DNA of 58,504 nucleotides from Solobacterium sp. (GTDB lineage Bacteria > Bacillota_I > Bacilli_A > Erysipelotrichales > Erysipelotrichaceae). Under the pieces are notes generated by a model that saw only the letters and a list, made by a program, of their open reading frames with translations, was not told the origin of the DNA and ran no database searches. The position numbers were made by a program, and so were the translations under genes. Positions 25,023 through 33,003 of the stretch are shown here, in pieces. Within the stretch, counting starts at the first letter, position 1. The number at the start of each line of letters is the position of its first letter. Location: positions 1 to 58,504 of the forward strand of contig JAFWFE010000047.1 of NCBI GenBank assembly GCA_017512555.1. Direction: 5' to 3'.

Positions 25023-25484
25023 TCATTCTTTGTCCGTAAGATCATATTCCATCCAGTCCTGCAAAGGGATAAACCCGGCTTTCCTGTATACAGGTTTACC
25101 CCATACAGAAGCACCAAGAATCAATCTGTCCATCTGTCTCCGTACAGCTTCCTGTTTCAGCAATTCCAGGATCATCCCGGCTATACCTTGTTTACGATAC
25201 TCCCTGACCGTATACATGTTGGTAACATACCCTGTTCTTCCGTGAATTTCAAAGAATCCCGGAGGCATATCCAGTTCGAGAAGTCCGCCGGAAGCAATGA
25301 TCTTTCCCTCTTCTTCCGCAACGATCTGAAAGAGAGTCTCATTCTGCAGCACACGCATAAACCACGCATACAGTTCTTCATGGATCTCACGATGAGGATG
25401 TTCCTCTTCATCATCCAGCTGTTGTATGCGGCATTGTACAAGTTCCGGAATATCGCTGACTTCCGCTTTCCGGTATATGATCAT
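25023..25484 (-). CDS. GNAT family N-acetyltransferase
   Basis: A 153-aa GNAT with the core acetyl-CoA loop YRKQGIAGMILELLKQEA and the beta strand before it (GYVTNMYTVREYR). I start at the ATG at 25484, 6 nt after GGAGAAG; an ATG four codons earlier includes the SD. It is divergent from the adenosine deaminase-like gene. Substrate unknown. Confidence 0.87.
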   Translation of the reverse strand: MIIYRKAEVSDIPELVQCRIQQLDDEEEHPHREIHEELYAWFMRVLQNETLFQIVAEEEGKIIASGGLLELDMPPGFFEIHGRTGYVTNMYTVREYRKQGIAGMILELLKQEAVRRQMDRLILGASVWGKPVYRKAGFIPLQDWMEYDLTDKE

Positions 25485-25522
25485 ATTCTTCTCCATTTCC
25501 TGTGCAAAAAATCTTCACACGT

Positions 25523-25528
25523 TATAAT
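25523..25528 (+). promoter_or_regulatory. -10 of the ADA-SLOG gene
   Basis: TATAAT at 25523-25528, 21 nt upstream of the ATG at 25550, with GGAGGAAAG in the leader. The -35 is weak. Confidence 0.5.
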
Positions 25529-25549
25529 ATTAAAATATCCGGAGGAAAG

Positions 25550-27994
25550 ATGAAACGATTTGGAAGGTTTTATCTCGATACAGAGAAAGATATCCCCATA
25601 GATCTCTATTTTGAACATGGAGAGATGGTTTATCTTTTACAGACTCCGAATCATCATACCGGCAACCTGATTACGAATCTTGCCCGTCTTTGTGATCTTC
25701 CCCTGGAGAAAGATGAACAGGGTTATAAGATCATCCGGGGAATCGTCCCCTGTTATATCGATGAGTATAACCGTACAGTATATATCCTCCGCCTGGGGAA
25801 CACCAAGGTAGCCAATATCTATCCTGACGGAACGATAGAACGTAAGGCAAGTATCCCTTCCATCGCCAAGACCTTGATGAGTCAGACCAAAGAATACTCT
25901 CTCAATGAGTTTAGAACGATCATTAAGACCTATATCCGCAGAGATTATAAATTCTGTACCGACCTGCATACCCACATGAACGCGAATTTACACCCGGATA
26001 TTCTGATTGCGCTGGGTATTTTCCATCAGATCCGCTATCCTCTGTACTATATCAGGAAACTAGGTCTGCGGCTGACGGATACACAGCAGAAATCTCTGGA
26101 GAAACAAAGAGAAACTGTCGCGGAATCTTTCAAGGGATCTCCTCTGACAGGGAAATACCTCACCCGCAGGATCAGTGATCACACCTATATCAACTTTGCG
26201 GATCTGATCCTGAACAACCTGAAAAATGCGTCCTGGAATATTCCCAGGATCCGGGCCTCCCTCTCCATCCTGAAAGATGGCCAGGCAGTCTTTACCAATC
26301 TGGAGAAAGTTTATCTGTACCGGTATGTCTTTACCAAGGGAGTATCCTGTACGAGAAAGATCTCCCTGAAGAATTATACGAAGATTCCGGATCCGGAGAT
26401 CATCGGGATCCTCCAGCAGATCCAGGAAGACCAGAATCACCCGCAGTACAGGAAGAATTCCCTGTTTCAGAACAAATTGTTATGGATTGCCAGAGCCTAT
26501 CAGAAACAAGGAATCTGTTATGCGGAAATCTCGGACACGACACTGGTGAAACCCGGCGCTGCCTTTGCGCTGTTAAAGGAGATCCATGAAGTCATGCCCG
26601 CAGTCACTGAAGAAACTGGTGTATGTCTGCGTTTTCTTGCGGGAATCCGGAGAATCCCGCTGACGATCATCCGTGACAGTATCACTGCCGATAACTACCT
26701 GCAGGAGAATCTTCAGGTATTGCGTACCGTGAGTATCGATCCATATGTGGCAGGAAGTGATATCATCGGTGAAGAAATCAACGATATCACCGAGTTACAG
26801 CCGCTGATCCGGGAACTGATCAAGATCACCGATGAAGACCCAACATTTGTCATACGTATTCATGCCGGAGAAAATGACTCCCTGCCGGAGAACGTCGCCA
26901 ACAGTATCCGCTGTGTCAAAGACTCCCTGCGTCCCGGACAAAAGTTCCCTCACGTAAGGATCGGACATGGTCTGTATACCGCAAACCTGCGCAGCGCCAA
27001 AGGACGGCAGCTGATCCAGGAACTGATCCGGAACAAAGTCGTACTGGAATTCCAGTTATCTTCCAACGTCCGTCTGAACAATCTGAATTCCCTGGCGGAT
27101 CATCCTCTGAAGCGATATCTGCACGCCGGTGTTTTCTGCGTACAGGGCACAGACGGCAGCGGTATGTACGGCACCGATCCGATGTCGGAACAGTTATCCC
27201 TGGAACGCCTGTTGTCCCTGAGCGACCGGGATATGAAGATGATGCACAGTGCCGAACTGGAGATACTGAAAGACAGCCGGAAGACGTTCACACACAAACA
27301 GGAACGTTTCGCCTCTCTCTGCGGAGACACCGATCCGCAGGAATTCTACAGTAAACGTTTTGAAGAAACCGCAAAGATTCCGTTCTCCCTCGCCAGAAGT
27401 GAACGTCTGGACACAACAGAGGTATTATCCGCAAAGATCCGGGAATTACCGGAATCCGGCATCCCCATCGTTCTGGCAGGAGGCAGCTTCAACAATACCC
27501 GTCACCAGACTAAACTCCGTGAAGATCTGTGTTCCTTGATCGATGAACTGCTTACCCAGGCAGATCCCGGGAAGTATTACTTTGTGATCGGGCATAAACT
27601 CTCGGGTTATGAGAATTATCTACTGAAAAAAAATCAGGGAAAATTCCCAGTCTATGCCTTTGTGCCATCAGAAATCACCAGAACTGAATACCAACGTCTT
27701 TCTTCCGCAGATCTCTCTGTCCGTACGGCAATCGAACCTGTCGGAATGGGTATATACAAGAGCGTAGTCTACGAGATCTTCAAGCAGAGACCTTCGGTAT
27801 TACTGGCACTGGACGGCAACTCTGCCGGTGCCAACCTGATCCAGGAAGCCAACAACAGCAAGTATCCCTGCCGTATCTATGTCTGTGACCGTGCCCGTAC
27901 ACTGAAAGCCAAGGCCGAATCCCTCCAGGGCTATGTACGCCTGTTCCGGGATCCGGAAGGTATCAGTGAACAGATCCTGAATGAAACATTCTGA
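25550..27994 (+). CDS. Adenosine deaminase-like metallohydrolase fused to C-terminal SLOG/LOG-type Rossmann domain
   Basis: An 814-aa protein in three parts. Residues ~1-130 are of unknown fold. Residues ~135-600 are an amidohydrolase resembling adenosine deaminase: HTH (His140, His142) as first metal ligands, RIHAGEN (His438, catalytic-type Glu441), IGHGL (His473) and QGTDGSG (Asp535). Residues ~640-814 are a Rossmann-like domain with VLAGGS, VIGHKLSGYEN and DGNSAGANLIQEA, like SLOG/LOG nucleotide-binding domains. An insertion (~150-310) separates the first ligands from the rest. It starts at the ATG after GGAGG and is monocistronic. The nucleotide substrate and SLOG ligand are unknown. Confidence 0.72.
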   Translation: MKRFGRFYLDTEKDIPIDLYFEHGEMVYLLQTPNHHTGNLITNLARLCDLPLEKDEQGYKIIRGIVPCYIDEYNRTVYILRLGNTKVANIYPDGTIERKASIPSIAKTLMSQTKEYSLNEFRTIIKTYIRRDYKFCTDLHTHMNANLHPDILIALGIFHQIRYPLYYIRKLGLRLTDTQQKSLEKQRETVAESFKGSPLTGKYLTRRISDHTYINFADLILNNLKNASWNIPRIRASLSILKDGQAVFTNLEKVYLYRYVFTKGVSCTRKISLKNYTKIPDPEIIGILQQIQEDQNHPQYRKNSLFQNKLLWIARAYQKQGICYAEISDTTLVKPGAAFALLKEIHEVMPAVTEETGVCLRFLAGIRRIPLTIIRDSITADNYLQENLQVLRTVSIDPYVAGSDIIGEEINDITELQPLIRELIKITDEDPTFVIRIHAGENDSLPENVANSIRCVKDSLRPGQKFPHVRIGHGLYTANLRSAKGRQLIQELIRNKVVLEFQLSSNVRLNNLNSLADHPLKRYLHAGVFCVQGTDGSGMYGTDPMSEQLSLERLLSLSDRDMKMMHSAELEILKDSRKTFTHKQERFASLCGDTDPQEFYSKRFEETAKIPFSLARSERLDTTEVLSAKIRELPESGIPIVLAGGSFNNTRHQTKLREDLCSLIDELLTQADPGKYYFVIGHKLSGYENYLLKKNQGKFPVYAFVPSEITRTEYQRLSSADLSVRTAIEPVGMGIYKSVVYEIFKQRPSVLLALDGNSAGANLIQEANNSKYPCRIYVCDRARTLKAKAESLQGYVRLFRDPEGISEQILNETF

Positions 27995-28012
27995 ACTCAG
28001 AATGTTTTTTTC
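27985..28012 (+). terminator. Terminator overlapping the end of the ADA-SLOG gene
   Basis: Stem AACATTCTG/CAGAATGTT (27985-27993 with 27998-28006) followed by a T run of about seven. It includes the stop codon and overlaps the 3' end of the convergent MTHFS gene. Confidence 0.85.
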
Positions 28013-28560
28013 CGGGTGGTTTCTTTCTCCGTAACGATATAGTCCACATAGATATCCGTATCTTCCATCGGGATATCCTCACAGATCATCTCTTCAAAAC
28101 AGATACATATCTTGGTTACCCGGGATGTACTGAAGAAGCGGTCATAATAGCCCATGCCATGGCCAAGACGTCTGCCGTCTTTGGACACGCTCAGACACGG
28201 TACGATGATCAGATCTAATTCATCCGCAGAGACTGTCTCTGTATCATCGACGGGTTCCGGAATATTGTATTTCCCGGACTGATATACACTATCCTGTGTC
28301 ACACGGACAGCTTTCATGACTCCCCCGGGATAACATCTCGGAACATAGACTTGTTTCTCCTGCGTAAACGCTGTACTAAGAATCTTGTCCGTTGCGGGTT
28401 CTTCAGGCATGGACAAATAGACAAAGACGTTCTTCGCCTGAATAAAACACGGATGTGTGATGATCGTCTGCGAAATCTTCTCACTCGCCTGATTCACATA
28501 GTCTTCCGTCAGTGTGTCTGCCTTCTTACGCATCACTGCGCGCAGTTCTTTTTTGTCCAT
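27997..28560 (-). CDS. 5-formyltetrahydrofolate cyclo-ligase (MTHFS)
   Basis: At 187 aa from the ATG at 28560 (GGAGG 5 nt upstream), it matches MTHFS: MDKKELRAVMRKK start, FVYLSMPEEPATDKIL, a basic KxVYVPR strand, and the ATP-binding GRRLGHGMGYYDRF motif. It converts 5-formyl-THF to 5,10-methenyl-THF with ATP. It lies directly after the ECF S-component gene, with a terminator between. Confidence 0.93.
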   Translation of the reverse strand: MDKKELRAVMRKKADTLTEDYVNQASEKISQTIITHPCFIQAKNVFVYLSMPEEPATDKILSTAFTQEKQVYVPRCYPGGVMKAVRVTQDSVYQSGKYNIPEPVDDTETVSADELDLIIVPCLSVSKDGRRLGHGMGYYDRFFSTSRVTKICICFEEMICEDIPMEDTDIYVDYIVTEKETTRKKTF

Positions 28561-28573
28561 GTATGCCTCCCGC

Positions 28574-28595
28574 AAAAAAAGAGATTAAGATCTCT
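28574..28595 (-). terminator. Terminator between ECF S-component gene and MTHFS gene
   Basis: Minus-strand stem AGAGAT/ATCTCT (28590-28595 with 28580-28585) followed by seven Ts. It includes the S-component stop codon. The MTHFS SD follows within 10 nt, so downstream expression may depend on read-through. Confidence 0.8.
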
Positions 28596-29154
28596 TCTGA
28601 AAATATTCCGCAAGCCTGAATAATGTCGGGCTCAGGATAATACTGATCAGTAACTCCACCAGGAAATTCGCACCGACCAGGCCGATAAATACATACTGTA
28701 CGACATTGTCTCCGAAGCCTAGGCCGGAAGCCCACTCTGCCATGGTTTCCCCGAAGAATGTCAGACAGCCAAGGATAAAGATTCCGGTATTGCATACGGG
28801 ACCGGCAATCGCCGCCGCAATCACACCGACATAACGGTTATATCCTTTCACCAGCTGATATACCCAGCCGGCTGCCAGACCTCCCACAATTCCCTTGACC
28901 AATACGATCAGGATGGTCGCGGGCGGATTAATTGCCATGAATATCCCGGAATCCATGACCAGGACAATGATACTGAAGACAAGACCCAGCCATCCGCCGG
29001 CTAAAGGTCCGTATAATACAGCACCCAATACGATCGGTATCCATACCAGGGAGATGGAAAATGTACCAAGACGAATAAAGGAACCGAGTAATTGAAGAAC
29101 TACGACGATTCCTGTAAATATACCGAGAACTGCGGTTTGTTTAGTGTTTTTCAT
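28585..29154 (-). CDS. ECF transporter S component, possibly folate-specific
   Basis: A 189-aa, six-segment membrane protein with the AxxxA-type first helix of S components, including IRLGTFSISLVWIPIVLGAVLYGPLAGG and VKGIVGGLAAGWVYQL. The vitamin cannot be read from sequence; the neighbouring MTHFS gene favours a folate (FolT-like) substrate by context. AGAGGT precedes the ATG. No riboswitch fits into the 88-nt divergent spacer. It needs an EcfAA'T module encoded elsewhere. Confidence 0.8.
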   Translation of the reverse strand: MKNTKQTAVLGIFTGIVVVLQLLGSFIRLGTFSISLVWIPIVLGAVLYGPLAGGWLGLVFSIIVLVMDSGIFMAINPPATILIVLVKGIVGGLAAGWVYQLVKGYNRYVGVIAAAIAGPVCNTGIFILGCLTFFGETMAEWASGLGFGDNVVQYVFIGLVGANFLVELLISIILSPTLFRLAEYFQKRS

Positions 29155-29242
29155 GTGTACTACCTCTTTACTGCTGATAAAACTATTATTTATTATATCT
29201 CTTCACAAGAACAGAATAAACGTTTAATGTATTATTTGAATT

Positions 29243-30106
29243 ATGGCTCGGGAACTAAACAGATTACAGACAATTGAACAGTCCATGGTCAAGAAATTCC
29301 GCAAGGAACTGTGGGCTCCTTTTCTTACGGCAGTCAATCAGTATGAACTGATTCAGGAGAATGATAAGATCGCGGTATGTATCTCCGGCGGGAAAGATTC
29401 CATGTGTATGGCCAAACTGTTGATGTTGCTGCAGAAACACAGTGATATTCCCTTTGAACTGGTATATCTGGTCATGGATCCGGGGTACAAGGAAAAGAAC
29501 CTGCGGAAGATCAAGGAGAATGCGGAGATCCTCGGTATTCCCATCACGGTGTTCTCAACCAATATCTTTGCGGTGGCAGACAGTCAGTCTCACGCTCCGT
29601 GTTATCTCTGCGCCAGAATGCGACGTGGTCATCTCTACAACAAGGCGAAAGAACTCGGGTGTAATAAGATCGCCCTGGGTCATCACTTAAACGATGTGAT
29701 TGAGACAACATTGATGTCCATGTTTTACAGCTCCAAGCTGGAAACGATCGTACCCAAGGCGAAAAGCGAGAACTTTGAGGGAATGGAGTTGATTCGTCCC
29801 ATGTACAGGATCAAGGAAGACGATGTGATACACTGGGCAAAATACAACGATCTGGAGTTTATCCGCTGCGCATGCAGTATGACCGAGAGACTAGCCCTGG
29901 AAGACACAGATCTGTCCTCCAAGCGTCAGGAAACGAAGAACCTGATCCGGGAACTGAAAAAAGAGAATCCTGATGTTGAGGAGAATCTCTTTCGTGCCCT
30001 GCATGCTGTTCATGTGAAGACCTTCCCCGGACTTGTCCTGGGTAAGGAAAAACATGATTTTCTGGAGTTTTATCCGGATGGATTATTACCAGAAGATAAA
30101 AAATAA
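29243..30106 (+). CDS. TtcA-family tRNA 2-thiolation enzyme (PP-loop ATPase)
   Basis: At 287 aa it carries the PP-loop SGGKDS (residues 48-53), the CYLC pair (Cys120/Cys123), GHHLNDVIETTLMSMFY and a further CAC pair (IRCACSMTE). This is the TtcA-type architecture, in which a 4Fe-4S cluster bound by three cysteines thiolates tRNA (2-thiocytidine at position 32 in TtcA). TATTAT lies 7 nt before the ATG with no SD. A terminator follows. Confidence 0.9.
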   Translation: MARELNRLQTIEQSMVKKFRKELWAPFLTAVNQYELIQENDKIAVCISGGKDSMCMAKLLMLLQKHSDIPFELVYLVMDPGYKEKNLRKIKENAEILGIPITVFSTNIFAVADSQSHAPCYLCARMRRGHLYNKAKELGCNKIALGHHLNDVIETTLMSMFYSSKLETIVPKAKSENFEGMELIRPMYRIKEDDVIHWAKYNDLEFIRCACSMTERLALEDTDLSSKRQETKNLIRELKKENPDVEENLFRALHAVHVKTFPGLVLGKEKHDFLEFYPDGLLPEDKK

Positions 30107-30127
30107 ATTCTGCGTTAAGCAGAATTT
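30105..30127. terminator. Bidirectional terminator
   Basis: Stem AAATTCTGC/GCAGAATTT (30105-30113 with 30119-30127), flanked by T-rich tracts on both strands, between the convergent TtcA-like and Nudix genes. Confidence 0.78.
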
Positions 30128-30678
30128 TATTTATTCTCCAGATATTGCATCAGTAATTCCAATCCCCGCTGAGGTACGCAATACGCGTCATCCTTACGCA
30201 GACATGCCTGATATACTTCATCCAGGGGAAACCAGGCAACACTTTCCACTTCTTCTTCCTGGACATGGATATCCTGCAGATCTGGTTCTTTTTGATAAAC
30301 ATAGACGAAGGCGATCTCGTTATCCTTGAAGATCCTGCCGTAGAATTCTTTTTCGTACTGAATCCGGAATGTGCCCGCAAACGCCAGTTCTTCCGGACGT
30401 GCTTCAATTCCCAGTTCTTCCTTGAATTCACGGATTGCGGACGGCAGAGGTTCATCTCCGGCCTGGATATGTCCGGCAGAGGATGTATCGTATCTTCCCG
30501 GAAAGGAGTCTTTATTCTGACTTCTTTTCTGAAGCAGTACTTCGGTACGGCCGGCATGTTCACGGATAACCCAGATATCGGCACAACGATGCATGATTCC
30601 TTCACGGTGGGCCGTTTCCCGGTCAACAATCTTTCCCGTAGGATTCCCCTGTTCATCTGTAATATCAAACCATTCCAT
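30127..30678 (-). CDS. Nudix hydrolase, YfcD/IPP-isomerase-like
   Basis: A 183-aa Nudix protein. The box runs GHIQAGDEPLPSAIREFKEELGI with Asp in place of the first Glu. The surrounding sequence (EWFDITDEQGNPTGKIVDRETAHREGIMHR near the start) is that of YfcD-like enzymes and IPP isomerase relatives. CGGAGG precedes the ATG. The substrate is unknown. The stop overlaps the terminator. Confidence 0.88.
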   Translation of the reverse strand: MEWFDITDEQGNPTGKIVDRETAHREGIMHRCADIWVIREHAGRTEVLLQKRSQNKDSFPGRYDTSSAGHIQAGDEPLPSAIREFKEELGIEARPEELAFAGTFRIQYEKEFYGRIFKDNEIAFVYVYQKEPDLQDIHVQEEEVESVAWFPLDEVYQACLRKDDAYCVPQRGLELLMQYLENK

Positions 30679-30707
30679 AGCCTGTACCTCCGTGGTCTAT
30701 GGTAACA

Positions 30708-30733
30708 CAAAAAAGGATGGTGTTAACCATCCT
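30708..30733 (-). terminator. Terminator of the HIRAN gene
   Basis: Minus-strand stem AGGATGGT/ACCATCCT (30726-30733 with 30714-30721) followed by TTTTTT. Confidence 0.85.
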
Positions 30734-30752
30734 CTATTCCTGGTAAGATGTA

Positions 30753-31088
30753 TTATTCACCGAATTCATAATTGATTTCCTGGTCCAGGGTATGTTCTGT
30801 TTCAATCATCCCTATCGCATCATTCTTCAGCACGTGAAGGATCGTTCCGTAGGTAACTTCCGGAATCTTATCGTAAAGTCTTCCGGCACTGAATGATTCA
30901 CCAATGACGGTTCTCCAGCTGTTTGCGACATAGCCGATCTGTCCCAGTCCTTCCATTTCTACCTTGATGGCTTCCTTGTCATATTCATTCTCCGGTTCCT
31001 TGACCAGACGTACGATATCTCCCTTGTTCAGGAACTCTGTTCCGTAACGATAGTTTATACCGGTAACCGTAAAGTACATCTTTTTCAT
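30753..31088 (-). CDS. HIRAN-domain protein
   Basis: At 111 aa it is a single HIRAN-type beta-barrel: FTVTGINYRYGTEFLNKGDIVRLVKEPENEYDKEAIKVEM, then GQIGYVANSWRTVI. HIRAN domains bind DNA or chromatin ends in repair proteins, and stand-alone bacterial forms have no settled role. AAGGAG precedes the ATG. Monocistronic with its own terminator. Confidence 0.85.
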   Translation of the reverse strand: MKKMYFTVTGINYRYGTEFLNKGDIVRLVKEPENEYDKEAIKVEMEGLGQIGYVANSWRTVIGESFSAGRLYDKIPEVTYGTILHVLKNDAIGMIETEHTLDQEINYEFGE

Positions 31089-31189
31089 ACGTTTTCTCCT
31101 TTTACACTTACAGAATAGTATTCCTGACTAACAAAAAAAGTGACAGGCGGTAACTTCTGCTATAATTGTGTTCAACAGGAGATTACAAT

Positions 31190-32161
31190 ATGCGCAGTCA
31201 TTTGAATTTATATACACATGATGGTTTGTTTCACGCAGATGATGTTTTCGCGTCTGCGTTATTGTCTTTGATGGCAGAGGATGTACATATCGTCAGAGGC
31301 AGTGATCTGGAGATTCCCGAAGATACAGACAAGTGGATCATCTTTGACATCGGCGGCGGAGAGCTGGACCACCACACACCTGAAAACAAGGAAAATAACG
31401 GGGTTCATCCCGGTACAGGTATCCCCTACGCGTCCTGCGGTCTGGTCTGGAAGAAGTACTACAAGGATATCCTGGAAGCCCAGAACTGTCCGGAACGGTA
31501 TACCGAGATCGTATTTTCCCGGCTGGATACTTCCCTGATCCAGGGCATTGATGCGGAAGATAACGGCTACGATCCGGTTGGTGCGGAACTGGAGAGATTA
31601 CCGAATTTACAAGCTGATCTGAGGAATGAGATTTCTTACGCGTCCAGAACCAGTTTTACAATTTCTCAGGTGATCAAGGATTTCAATCCGCCCTGGAACT
31701 CTGATATTGATCCGTATGACGCATTCCTGGACGCGGTATCCTTTGCGAAAGATGTATTACTGAATCGTCTGGACAGTATTATCAGTTCCCTAGACGGCAG
31801 AGATTACATCCTGCGGGCAATTGATTATTCCGCGAATCATCTCATGATCCTGGATGAATTTGCGCCGTGGGAAGGTGTTTTATACTCGCAGAGAAACAAT
31901 CCCAAAGCCCAGGATATCTGGTATGTGATTTCTCCGGCATTACGCGGAGGATGGAATATCCAGTGTGCTCTGGTCAATTCCAATGACCGTTCTGTATTCC
32001 GTCATCCTCTTCCTGAGGAATGGTATGGATTGCGTTACGAAGAATTACAGAAAGTATCCGGTATAAAGACCGCAATCTTCTGTCATCCTTCCGGTTTCCT
32101 GGCAGGTACAGAGACCATGGAGGATGCCCTGGCAATGGCACAAAAAGGGATGGATCACTGA
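31190..32161 (+). CDS. MYG1-like metal-dependent hydrolase (UPF0160)
   Basis: From the ATG at 31190 (CAGGAG upstream) there are 323 aa. The start YTHDGLFHADDVFASALL matches the THxGxFHxDD signature of the MYG1/UPF0160 family, followed by DIGGGELDHHTPENKENNGVHPGTGIPYASCGLVW. Eukaryotic MYG1 is an RNA exonuclease with a DHH-like fold; bacterial function is inferred only. TATAAT at about 31160-31165 gives a leader of about 20 nt. A terminator overlaps the stop. Confidence 0.88.
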   Translation: MRSHLNLYTHDGLFHADDVFASALLSLMAEDVHIVRGSDLEIPEDTDKWIIFDIGGGELDHHTPENKENNGVHPGTGIPYASCGLVWKKYYKDILEAQNCPERYTEIVFSRLDTSLIQGIDAEDNGYDPVGAELERLPNLQADLRNEISYASRTSFTISQVIKDFNPPWNSDIDPYDAFLDAVSFAKDVLLNRLDSIISSLDGRDYILRAIDYSANHLMILDEFAPWEGVLYSQRNNPKAQDIWYVISPALRGGWNIQCALVNSNDRSVFRHPLPEEWYGLRYEELQKVSGIKTAIFCHPSGFLAGTETMEDALAMAQKGMDH

Positions 32162-32172
32162 TCCATCCTTTT
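32148..32172. terminator. Bidirectional terminator at convergent gene ends
   Basis: Stem GGATGGATC/GATCCATCC (32148-32156 with 32160-32168) with AAAAAG on one side and TTTTC on the other. Confidence 0.8.
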
Positions 32173-33003
32173 CTATACACAATACTGTTTGATGTTCAGG
32201 ATACCTTTCGCGATATCCCCGGTGATATCTCCCTGGATGGAATTATCCTGGTCGATGATCAGTGAGTGACCGGACAGAGGAAGATCCTTCACGGTTTTCA
32301 TGATTTCCGGTAACGGCAGGATTCCTTCTCCCGGAACGGTACAGAACGGTTTTCCTGTACGTGCTTTTACACCGCGGGCAATTTCCTTGAGGTGGATCAT
32401 CGGGAAACGATCCGGGTATTGTCTCAGAATCTCCAGGCAGTTTACACCGGCATATTCTGTCCAGCCGAGATCGATTTCAAAGCACAGTTCGGGGATATTT
32501 TCCAGCAGCCAGCGCATGACGCATGTGTCATTATCCGGGAGCCATTCCATCTCATGGTTGTGGATCAGGAATACTTTCCCTTGTCTGCGTAATTCACGGA
32601 TGCCGTATCGCAGAGTATCCGCATACCCGGCGACTTTCTGTACAGACTGTTCCATGAAACTGTATACGCAATACTGCAGGTCATTTTGTGTCATGAACGG
32701 TATAACATCGGAGAAAACTTCTTTTTTCAGATTCAGTGTCTGCAGGTGAAACGAATATACCGCAAAGCCCTTCTCTCTTAACTTCCCTATAATCTCTGCC
32801 CCGTTGGACACATCATAGAAGCCACGGAAGATGCCGCTCTCCTGCATGGCAATAACTTCCGGAGTGTGCGGCAGATCAAACCCGAACATGATATTCGGCT
32901 CAATAAAAGTTATTCCTGCTTGTTTAAGTTCTGTCCAGACGCGTTCTTCATTTTCTTTGAGGTAAGGACCTAGTCCAAATGTATTTACCCCGATATTCAT
33001 CAT
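32173..33003 (-). CDS. Sugar phosphate isomerase/epimerase-type TIM barrel
   Basis: A 276-aa AP-endonuclease-2-like TIM barrel. Metal-binding Glu/His/Asp residues lie in FIEPNIMF, YSFHLQTL, HNHEMEW, FEIDLGWTEYAG and PMIHLKEI, typical of xylose-isomerase-like enzymes and inosose or hexulose epimerases. The CASTOR-like channel gene is immediately upstream: its TAA is at 33003-33005, overlapping the ATG by one nucleotide, so both are on one transcript. Substrate unknown. Confidence 0.87.
   Translation of the reverse strand: MMNIGVNTFGLGPYLKENEERVWTELKQAGITFIEPNIMFGFDLPHTPEVIAMQESGIFRGFYDVSNGAEIIGKLREKGFAVYSFHLQTLNLKKEVFSDVIPFMTQNDLQYCVYSFMEQSVQKVAGYADTLRYGIRELRRQGKVFLIHNHEMEWLPDNDTCVMRWLLENIPELCFEIDLGWTEYAGVNCLEILRQYPDRFPMIHLKEIARGVKARTGKPFCTVPGEGILPLPEIMKTVKDLPLSGHSLIIDQDNSIQGDITGDIAKGILNIKQYCV

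Noticed and set aside
25550..27994. The ADA-like protein as RdrB of a RADAR defence system
   Set aside because: No RdrA-type ATPase gene is adjacent, and the C-terminal SLOG-like domain and domain order differ from RdrB as I know it.
29155..29242. Riboswitch in front of the ECF S-component gene
   Set aside because: The divergent spacer is only 88 nt and shows no conserved THF, FMN, TPP or other riboswitch core.
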